A DNA stretch of 19,546 nt, taken from positions 1 through 19,546 of the forward strand of contig CAYVQF010000080.1 in assembly GCA_964454015.1 (NCBI GenBank), read 5' to 3'. The position numbers and the translations under genes were made by a program. A model generated the notes under the pieces. That model was given only the letters and a program-made list of their open reading frames with translations. It made no database searches and was not told the DNA's origin. The DNA is from CAYVQF01 sp964454015 (GTDB taxonomy: Bacteria; Myxococcota_A; Bradymonadia; UBA4248). The stretch's first letter is position 1. Each line of letters begins with the position of its first letter. This document shows, piece after piece, positions 13,993-19,546 of this stretch.

Positions 13993-16293
13993 TCACTGAT
14001 AGGGGTAGATGAGCGAGGCGAGGAAGGAGAGTCGGGGGACGGGGACGCCAGCCATTTCGTAGTAGTGGTAGGCGCTGGGTGCTTGGGTCATGCCTTCGGA
14101 GATGGCATAGGAGGCTTGGACCATGGCGCCGAGGTTGCCCGGTAGGCGCACCCGCAGGTTGGGCTGGATGAGGAGGTAATGTGGGACCGCCTCCTGGGTG
14201 CTGTCGCTGACCTCTTCGCCTGGGAGGGAGGGTTCGGTGTCGGTGGTTTCGCCGATGTAGTAGAGGGCGATGCTGCCGACCAGGTCATTGGTGAGCCAGG
14301 TCAGTCCTAGGCCGGCGCGGTGCATGGCGTCGTAGTCGAGTCTTTGGAAGTCGCAGGTGGGGCAGCGCCGGGTGCGCGAGTCGAGGAAGTTGTAGTGGGC
14401 GAAGAGGCTCAAGCCCTCGAAGAGTTCGGCCCGGGTCGAGACCTCGAAGCCGAGGATGCGGGCGGCGTTTTCTTGGAAGGAGACGAACTTGCCGTCGATG
14501 CCGAGGTAGGGGACGCCGAGGCGGGCGTCGAACTCGTTGAGGATGAGGTTGTCCATCCAGGTGGCGAAGGCGTCGAGGCGGAGGGTGACGCGCTCGAAGG
14601 GGCGGATGACGGTGGAGAGCTCGACGTTGTGGAGGGTCTCGGCGTCGAGGTCGGGGTTACCCTTGGCGTTGAAGTGGTCGATGTAGAGCTGGGACATGGC
14701 GGGTTCTTTGAAGGCCGTGCCATAGGAGAGGCGCTGCACCAGCCAGCGGCTCCATTTGACGAGTCCGGCGGCGCGGAAGGAGAGCTGGGGCCCAAATTCG
14801 CGGTGAGTGTCCAAGCGGATCCCGGCGGTGAGGATGAGGTTGTTGTCGAAGAGGCGCTGCTCGTCTTGGAGGAAGACCGAGCCGTTGATGAAGCTCTGGT
14901 TGACTTTGTCGCTTTGGAACTCCGGTGCGGCGATGGCTTCGAAGCGACCGCCGAGGCCCACGATGAGCTCGTTGGTGGTGAAGAGGCGCCATTGCATCTG
15001 GGCGATGGAGAAGAGCTTGTGCTGGTCGGTGACGTAGGTGACCTTTTCGTCGAGGCGGCTGGGGTAGCGGGGATCGGTGAGGACGTCGTCGTAGGCCTGG
15101 ATTTTGACGACCGTCTCGAGGTCGAGGTCGAAGTAGTCGGTGTAGTCGTTGCGGTAGAAGCGGTAGGAGAGCAGGCCCAAGACGCTGATGCTGTTGGAGA
15201 GGGGCCCTTCGAAGACCACTTCGGAGGAGAGTTCTTGGCGGTTGAACTTGTAGCGGGTGGCGGGGAAGAACTCGGCGCCGTCGAAACCGGCCTGAATGTT
15301 GGAGAAGCCGACGGAGGCGCGCAAGCCTTTGTAGACGCCTTTGAGGTAGAGGTGTTGCCAGTCGCGTCCGGAGTTGAAGGGGACGCGGCCCGGGTCGTAG
15401 GTGGGATCGATGGGGCTGTCGCCGTTTCTGACGGCGGTGGCGCCGGCCAGTCGCTCCTCTTGGCGGAGGCGGTAGTCACTGATGAGGCCGGGTCCCTGGG
15501 TGGTGTTGGCCGAGGCGAAGAGGAGGAGGCCGAGCTCGCCGAGGTTGACGGCGCCGAGAGCGCTCGATTTCAGGGTGCCCGAAGAGCCGAAGCCGAGGCG
15601 ATACTCGCCGAATTCGGGGACGTCGCGGGGATCTTTGGTGAAGATGTTGACGACCCCCTGGAAGGCGCCGGCGCCGTAGAGAGAGGAGCCCGGCCCGAGG
15701 ACGACCTCGACGCGCTTGATGAGTTCGACGGGGAAGGTCTCGTCGAGCCAGATGCCGCCATCGCGGATGTCGTTGATCGGGACGCCATTTTGGAGCCAGA
15801 GGATGCGGGTGTTGTTGACCTCGGTGCCGAGGAGGCCGCGGATCATCAAGGACTGGTACTGGGCGAGCCAGGTGCGGGTCTGGACGCCAGGGACCTGGCG
15901 CAAGATTTCGCTGAGGGTGCGCCAGCCGTGGCGTTCGATCTGGCGGTCGGTGATGACGTGGATGGTGCTCGGTGCCTCAGCCAGGAGCTGGCGTTTCTTG
16001 GAGGCGGAGAAGACCACGTCGTCGGCGTTGAGCTCCCACTCCCCCATGAGGAGCCAGGCGCCACCGTCCGTGGGGCCCTCACCGCTGGTCACCTTGGCCT
16101 GGTCGATGGGGTGGTCGGCGGGCAAGCCCGGCGGGCGGAGGTTGGGGCCGAGCTGCGCCCAGGCGAGGCTTGGCAAGAGCAGGAGGAGGAGTGGGGGCAG
16201 CAGGCGGGCCGCGCCGGGGGTGAGGCGGCGGGGGTGCCGAGGCAGAGGGTGGCGAGGGATGGTGCGGGGGTGGGGGAAGGCCAGAGGAGGCAT
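13993..16293 (-). CDS. TonB-dependent outer-membrane receptor
   Basis: The protein has 766 aa. A Leu-rich signal peptide probably ends at AWA46 before Gln47. The plug domain (~100-220) shows STIHVITDRQIERHGWRTL, the IRG segment near 151-153, and the GPGSSLYGAGAFQGVVNIFTK block (~200-220), which is typical of the TonB-dependent receptor plug. The remaining ~540 residues alternate like a 22-strand beta barrel and end near the C-terminus with a Tyr-rich strand, although the last residue is Gln rather than the usual aromatic. An extracellular loop carries a CPTC motif. Such receptors import siderophores, cobalamin, sugars or other scarce nutrients using TonB energy; the substrate cannot be told here. 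The start at 16293 is chosen for its signal peptide. The frame extends upstream to 17313, but that part is a shadow of the nucleotidase gene. It begins 25 bp after that gene's stop. Confidence 0.93.
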   Translation of the reverse strand: MPPLAFPHPRTIPRHPLPRHPRRLTPGAARLLPPLLLLLLPSLAWAQLGPNLRPPGLPADHPIDQAKVTSGEGPTDGGAWLLMGEWELNADDVVFSASKKRQLLAEAPSTIHVITDRQIERHGWRTLSEILRQVPGVQTRTWLAQYQSLMIRGLLGTEVNNTRILWLQNGVPINDIRDGGIWLDETFPVELIKRVEVVLGPGSSLYGAGAFQGVVNIFTKDPRDVPEFGEYRLGFGSSGTLKSSALGAVNLGELGLLLFASANTTQGPGLISDYRLRQEERLAGATAVRNGDSPIDPTYDPGRVPFNSGRDWQHLYLKGVYKGLRASVGFSNIQAGFDGAEFFPATRYKFNRQELSSEVVFEGPLSNSISVLGLLSYRFYRNDYTDYFDLDLETVVKIQAYDDVLTDPRYPSRLDEKVTYVTDQHKLFSIAQMQWRLFTTNELIVGLGGRFEAIAAPEFQSDKVNQSFINGSVFLQDEQRLFDNNLILTAGIRLDTHREFGPQLSFRAAGLVKWSRWLVQRLSYGTAFKEPAMSQLYIDHFNAKGNPDLDAETLHNVELSTVIRPFERVTLRLDAFATWMDNLILNEFDARLGVPYLGIDGKFVSFQENAARILGFEVSTRAELFEGLSLFAHYNFLDSRTRRCPTCDFQRLDYDAMHRAGLGLTWLTNDLVGSIALYYIGETTDTEPSLPGEEVSDSTQEAVPHYLLIQPNLRVRLPGNLGAMVQASYAISEGMTQAPSAYHYYEMAGVPVPRLSFLASLIYPYQ

Positions 16294-16318
16294 AGGCGTT
16301 CTCGGTGTGGCGGTGCGC

Positions 16319-18199
16319 TCAAGGGCAGAGGCTGGTGTCACCGTCGGCGCGGTTGATGCGCGGCGGGTCGGAGACATAGGCGTCGGGTCCGATGCTCTGA
16401 CGATCCCTGATGTACTTGATGATGACGTCGGTGAGCAGGTCACGGGTGATGCCCTGGTCGTTGGTGAGGGAGAAGTAGCCATCGCCGCCTTGGGCCAAGA
16501 AGTCGACCGTGGCGATGCGGTAACGGGTCGCGTCGCGCCGTACGGGGTCGTCGTTGTCGAGCTGGACGGCGCAGATGCGGCTCCCCGGTGGGCGGGTGGC
16601 GTCATACCAGAAGCGGAAGCCGGCGATCTGGAGGAAGATCCCCGACTCTTGGGTGCCGATGGCGGAGACGCTGTTTTCGAGCATGTCCCAGATTTCGGCG
16701 CCGGTGATGCTCTGTTCGACGATGAAGTTGACGAAGGGGAGCATGGCGTCGATGTCGCCGCGGAGGAGATCCCATGGCGGATCGGCGGGGGGGCGGCGCA
16801 GGCTTGGATCTTGTGGGATGTAGGATGAGGCAGGGAGAGAAGAGCGGAAGCCGCCGCTGTTGATGACGGCGATGTCCGTGGTGGAGTAGGCGAGCATGGC
16901 GTCGGCGACGAGGTTGCCTGCGGGTAGTTCTCTGGTGCGGATGAGGCTGTCTTCCACGACGAAGCTGCCCTCGATGGTGGCGATTCGTTCCCCTTTGACT
17001 TGGTCGAGGGCCTCGCGGAAAGGTTGGAGGATGGCCACGATGGCAGGGTCGGCTTCGACCCGGGAGACTTCGGGGACGACGAATTCGATGTGGCTCTGCT
17101 GGAGCTCGCCGGTGGCAGGGACGACCTCCGCGAGGAGACGGGTGTAGGTGCGGCCGCGCGAGCGGTTCTGGACCAAGGGGACACCGCTTTGTGTGGGGAT
17201 GGGATAGTGGTGATCGAGCTGATCGTAGGGGACGGTGAAGCAGTCCAACGCGTCGGCCGTGACCTGGCAGAGGCGTGGGTTATCGCCGGCTTCGCCGAAG
17301 ACGGCGAGGACACCGTCGAGGTGGGCGATGGCCTGGGTGAAGTCGATGAGGGGTCCAGAGAGGACGCCTTGTTTTTCGACGGCCCACAGGTGGGCCAGGA
17401 CGATGAAGGCGCGGGCCCCCATGTCTTTGGCCAAGGCGTAGGTTTCGAGGAAGGCCGGGACGGGGGCGGTGACGGTCATGGTGCCGAAGGAGCCGGGGAA
17501 GACCAGGTTGGGGGCCTCGGTGTCGAGGACGCCGATGATGGCCACGGGGAGACCGCCCAAGTCATGGAGGGCGAAAGGCGCCACGCTGCGCATGTTTTGG
17601 GGGACGCTGGTGAGGTTGGCGATGACGTAGCGGTAATCCGCCAGGTCGATCATTTTTTGGAGGTGGGGGAGGCCGTGGTCGAAGTTGTGGTTGCCGAAGG
17701 TGTCGTAGTCGACGCCCATGGCGTTGAGGGCGAGGATGGCGGGACGTTCTTCGAAGAAGGAGGAGAGCGGCGGTGAGATGCCAAAGGAGTCGCCGACGCC
17801 GACGATGAGGGTGCGGCCGGGGTGCCGCCGCCGATCTTCGTGCCAGTAGGTGGAGAGGGCGGCGGCGCCCCCGGCTTGGACGCGGTATCCCACGCCGTAG
17901 CGGGGGCTTTCATCGTAGTCGGGGATGACGACGCCCGTGGTGACATTGCTGGGATCGAGCTGGGAGGACCACTCGACGAAGGAGACGATCTGGACGGTGA
18001 CGGCTTGGTTGGAGAGTTCTTCTTGGGGGGTGAGGTCTTCTGGGTCGAGCTCGACAGGGGTACAGGCAAGCAGGGCCACGCCAAGGCTCACGGTGCAGAC
18101 GAAGCGGATGAGGGTGGTCGCAGGGTGTGGGAGGATTGGGCCGGCTTGTCCTAGGGTTGGAGCGGAGGCGGGCGGGTTGCCGGGAGCACCTGTGAACAT
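16319..18199 (-). CDS. 5'-nucleotidase/UshA-family metallophosphoesterase lipoprotein with an altered metal site
   Basis: The family hydrolyses nucleotides, UDP-sugars or related phosphoesters outside the cytoplasm. The 626-aa protein is a lipoprotein (LLAC, Cys46). The N-terminal metallophosphoesterase domain (~65-340) keeps GD (136-137), GNHNFD (169-174) and LAH (268-270). The usual first motif DxHG reads EWSS (76-79), and the usual GHxH reads GEAG (302-305). The C-terminal substrate domain (~400-600) looks intact, with NSGGFR (447-452) and DFLAQGGDGY (566-575). Activity may thus be lost or shifted. I prefer the ATG at 18199, with AAGAG upstream, over the GTG at 18220, which has no ribosome site. 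The TonB-dependent receptor gene follows after 25 bp, so the pair may form a surface uptake unit. Confidence 0.92.
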   Translation of the reverse strand: MFTGAPGNPPASAPTLGQAGPILPHPATTLIRFVCTVSLGVALLACTPVELDPEDLTPQEELSNQAVTVQIVSFVEWSSQLDPSNVTTGVVIPDYDESPRYGVGYRVQAGGAAALSTYWHEDRRRHPGRTLIVGVGDSFGISPPLSSFFEERPAILALNAMGVDYDTFGNHNFDHGLPHLQKMIDLADYRYVIANLTSVPQNMRSVAPFALHDLGGLPVAIIGVLDTEAPNLVFPGSFGTMTVTAPVPAFLETYALAKDMGARAFIVLAHLWAVEKQGVLSGPLIDFTQAIAHLDGVLAVFGEAGDNPRLCQVTADALDCFTVPYDQLDHHYPIPTQSGVPLVQNRSRGRTYTRLLAEVVPATGELQQSHIEFVVPEVSRVEADPAIVAILQPFREALDQVKGERIATIEGSFVVEDSLIRTRELPAGNLVADAMLAYSTTDIAVINSGGFRSSLPASSYIPQDPSLRRPPADPPWDLLRGDIDAMLPFVNFIVEQSITGAEIWDMLENSVSAIGTQESGIFLQIAGFRFWYDATRPPGSRICAVQLDNDDPVRRDATRYRIATVDFLAQGGDGYFSLTNDQGITRDLLTDVIIKYIRDRQSIGPDAYVSDPPRINRADGDTSLCP

Positions 18200-18260
18200 G
18201 CCTGACTCTTGGCTGGGCACGACGCGCTGTGCAGTCCATCATGCGGTGGAGCAGGGGCGA

Positions 18261-18280
18261 GACGCCATCGTTGTGGCGTC
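18261..18280. promoter_or_regulatory. Perfect inverted repeat at the predicted transcription start of the nucleotidase gene
   Basis: GACGCCA (18261-18267), a 6-nt gap, and TGGCGTC (18274-18280) form a perfect 7-bp inverted repeat. The promoter just upstream (18285-18313, minus strand) would start near 18278, so the repeat covers about +1 to +18. It could be a repressor operator or a 5' mRNA hairpin. It could also end the upstream FrzS-like transcript, but no U-tract follows. Confidence 0.4.
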
Positions 18281-18284
18281 GTCC

Positions 18285-18313
18285 ATTGTGCTTCGCTTGG
18301 CACCAGGATTCAA
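18285..18313 (-). promoter_or_regulatory. Promoter candidate for the nucleotidase-receptor operon
   Basis: On the minus strand TTGAAT (plus-strand 18308-18313) and CACAAT (plus-strand 18285-18290) are 17 bp apart, each with four of six consensus matches. They lie in the 141-bp gap between the FrzS-like stop and the nucleotidase start, giving a leader of about 80 nt. Confidence 0.4.
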
Positions 18314-18340
18314 GTGCGGTCGGCTTGTGGGGGTCTCTGG

Positions 18341-19393
18341 CTAATCGAGAAAGGCCGTGATTTGGTCGCGCAAGACCTGCAGTTGTTCTTGGCGCAGGCT
18401 GTGGAGGTGGCCGATTTCTTCTTCCAGGGAGAGGCACTGATCCGCGAGACGTGCTTTCTCCCGGCGCAGCTCGTCGCGTTCTTCCGTGAGGGCATCGAGC
18501 TCATCTTTGGGCGGAGAGGCGGCCAGTTGTTCGGCCAAGCGATCGATCTGCTCGCGCAGCTCGGTGATTTCATCTTGTTGGCGATCGATGGTGTTTTGCT
18601 GGGTCGACTCGATGTCGCGCAGGCGCTCGACTTCTTCCTGGAGGCGCTGGAGCTGTTGGCCCATCTCTGGTGTGCCGGCAGGCGTCGGTGTGACGGCAGG
18701 CGTCGCCGGGATGGATTGGGGTCTCCGGGGGACTGGCGACTTGAGCACCTGCGATGGGGGTGGTTGTGGGGGTGGTTGTGAGTGGGCCACGGGGGCTGTG
18801 GGTGGGCTGATGGGTGCATCGATGATGGCGTCGATGCTCGGGGCCTCGATGAGGGCTTCGAGGTCGAGATCGCCAATGACGCTTTCTTCGGCGCCGAGGG
18901 GGGGGAGATCCAGGTCGCCGATGCTGATTTCGTCGGCATCATCGTCAAAGAGCGGCATATCGCCGCTGGTGAAGTCCGGTTCTTCGAAGATGATGTCCTG
19001 CTCACTCTGCGCACTGGGGGCGTTTAGGGGGATGTGTTCGGCGGCGGTGGCGATGAAGTTCTGGGGATCGATTGGCTTGTGGAGGTAAGCCGAGGCGTTG
19101 GTTTTGAGGTTGCGGTGTTGGGCGAAGGTGTCGGGTGTCGCCGTGGAGCTGGTGATGATGATGGGGATGTGCTGGGTGGTGGGATCGCGGCGGAGCTGGC
19201 CGCAGACGGTGTAGCCACTGAGACCGGGGAGTTCGACGGCGAGGACGATGAGGTCGGGGCCAATGTCGCGGGCGTTTTGGAGGGCTTTGCGTGCGTCTTG
19301 CAGGGGGTGGACCTCGGCGCCATGGCTCAGGAGCAGCTCTTGGAGCATGGTGGTGTCGTCTTCTTCCGCGTCGATGAGCAGGACCTTTGGCAC
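18341..19393 (-). CDS. FrzS-like protein: pseudo-receiver domain, acidic linker and C-terminal coiled coil
   Basis: The N-terminal receiver fold (1-122) closely resembles that of Myxococcus FrzS: LIVLAVELPG, GYTVCGQLRRD (60-70), FAQHRNLK (90-97) and YLHKPID (103-109). The phospho-acceptor Asp is Glu54. His93 and Tyr103 align with His92 and Tyr102, which FrzS needs for social motility independently of phosphorylation. An acidic linker (~130-200) repeats IGDLDL twice. It is followed by a Pro/Gln stretch and a long coiled coil (~245-345). FrzS moves between cell poles and regulates type IV pili. I prefer the GTG at 19393: AAGGTGAT lies just upstream and it leaves two residues before the first receiver strand. 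The ATG at 19420 is a close alternative. The frame to 19498 is excluded because it starts above the promoter. No Frz or pilus gene is adjacent. Confidence 0.9.
   Translation of the reverse strand: MPKVLLIDAEEDDTTMLQELLLSHGAEVHPLQDARKALQNARDIGPDLIVLAVELPGLSGYTVCGQLRRDPTTQHIPIIITSSTATPDTFAQHRNLKTNASAYLHKPIDPQNFIATAAEHIPLNAPSAQSEQDIIFEEPDFTSGDMPLFDDDADEISIGDLDLPPLGAEESVIGDLDLEALIEAPSIDAIIDAPISPPTAPVAHSQPPPQPPPSQVLKSPVPRRPQSIPATPAVTPTPAGTPEMGQQLQRLQEEVERLRDIESTQQNTIDRQQDEITELREQIDRLAEQLAASPPKDELDALTEERDELRREKARLADQCLSLEEEIGHLHSLRQEQLQVLRDQITAFLD
18756..18779. repeat. Two perfect 12-nt repeats encoding Pro/Gln in the FrzS-like linker
   Basis: GGGGGTGGTTGT occurs twice in tandem (18756-18767 and 18768-18779). 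On the minus strand it encodes the QPPPQPPP stretch before the coiled coil. Its in-frame length means slippage would change linker length only. Confidence 0.7.
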
Positions 19394-19396
19394 GGT

Positions 19397-19404
19397 ATCA
19401 CCTT
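19397..19404 (-). promoter_or_regulatory. Shine-Dalgarno site that supports the GTG start of the FrzS-like gene
   Basis: On the minus strand AAGGTGAT (plus-strand 19397-19404) lies just before the GTG at 19393. It is a long match to the consensus AAGGAGGTGAT region and stronger than the AGGG upstream of the ATG at 19420. Confidence 0.45.
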
Positions 19405-19424
19405 GTCGTGGCGTGGTCATGGCA

Positions 19425-19440
19425 GCCCTGTGGGCAGGGC
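19425..19440 (-). promoter_or_regulatory. Leader hairpin that overlaps the ribosome site of the upstream ATG
   Basis: GCCCTG (19425-19430), a 4-nt loop and CAGGGC (19435-19440) form a perfect 6-bp GC-rich stem in the predicted 5' leader. It covers the AGGG that would serve the ATG at 19420, so folding would favour the GTG at 19393. Confidence 0.35.
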
Positions 19441-19458
19441 ACTGAGAGAGCCGCTGCC

Positions 19459-19488
19459 ATAATGGGGTCGAAGCGGGACACGTGTCAA
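19459..19488 (-). promoter_or_regulatory. Sigma70-like promoter of the FrzS-like gene
   Basis: On the minus strand a perfect TTGACA (plus-strand 19483-19488) is followed after 18 bp by CATTAT (plus-strand 19459-19464, four of six matches). Transcription would begin near 19452, above both candidate starts. This is the best promoter match in the window. Confidence 0.55.
19477..19486. promoter_or_regulatory. 10-bp palindrome overlapping the -35 element
   Basis: GACACGTGTC is a perfect palindrome that overlaps four bases of the TTGACA -35 element of the FrzS-like gene. Such a position suits a repressor operator, but a 10-bp palindrome can arise by chance. Confidence 0.3.
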
Positions 19489-19546
19489 AGGAAACCACAA
19501 TCCACGACCAAAGCCGGCATGGGGCTTGCTCGTTGTGAATTATTGT

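Noticed and set aside
14320..16356. 678-aa open frame antisense to the TonB-dependent receptor
   Set aside because: It is composed almost only of Gly, Val, Glu, Ala and Asp, as expected for the reverse of a GC-rich gene, and has no domain. The receptor frame has a clear signal peptide and plug motifs.
16294..17313. Upstream extension of the TonB-dependent receptor frame
   Set aside because: About 340 residues of Ser/Pro/Ala-rich sequence with no family similarity, lying out of frame in the well-supported nucleotidase gene.
18200..18340. Cobalamin riboswitch upstream of the nucleotidase-receptor genes
   Set aside because: I looked because of the TonB receptor and the B12 sensor nearby, but found no B12-box sequence and too little space for the full fold. 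Receptor specificity for cobalamin is therefore not supported.

Overview
The window is GC-rich and densely coded, with almost no repeats, and carries 15 supported protein genes. The gene content points to the Myxococcota/Bradymonadota side of the former Deltaproteobacteria. It includes a eukaryote-like Ser/Thr kinase with a PEGA tail, a FrzS-like pseudo-receiver coiled-coil protein, a Tgl/PilW-like six-TPR lipoprotein, an MglA-like protein and several lipoproteins. The taxonomic call is inference from gene families only. I found no rRNA, tRNA, CRISPR array, transposase or phage gene.

Layout. (1) 140-1396 (+) is an uncharacterised protein with a His/Cys-rich N-terminus. It converges on a membrane Ser/Thr kinase at 1406-3325 (-), and one hairpin holds both stop codons. 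(2) After a ~320-bp non-coding stretch, panB and panC (3647-5362, +) encode two steps of pantothenate synthesis. (3) On the minus strand, 8241-5377 is a compact signalling operon: a tandem PilZ protein, a cobalamin-binding protein with CarH-type light-sensor motifs, and a PAS-GGDEF diguanylate cyclase whose ATG overlaps the preceding TGA. (4) Upstream on the same strand, 12556-8403 holds four closely spaced genes: an unknown protein, a Tgl/PilW-like lipoprotein, a rhomboid protease, and an MglA-like pseudo-GTPase fused to a propeller-like domain. (5) A divergent promoter region (12557-12760) separates these from a lipoprotein gene and a two-helix membrane protein gene on the plus strand. (6) On the minus strand, 18199-13993 encodes a 5'-nucleotidase-family lipoprotein with an altered metal site, followed by a TonB-dependent receptor. 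(7) At the right end is a FrzS-like protein with its own promoter (19393-18341, -).

How they may work together. The most notable element is the PilZ / B12-photosensor-like / diguanylate cyclase operon. It looks like a sensor, a c-di-GMP synthase and a c-di-GMP receptor encoded as one unit, possibly responding to light or to cobalamin status. Its neighbours are relatives of type IV pilus and polarity proteins (Tgl, MglA, FrzS). A role in controlling surface motility or polarity is therefore reasonable, but it is inferred from context. The receptor/nucleotidase pair looks like an outer-membrane uptake or scavenging unit.
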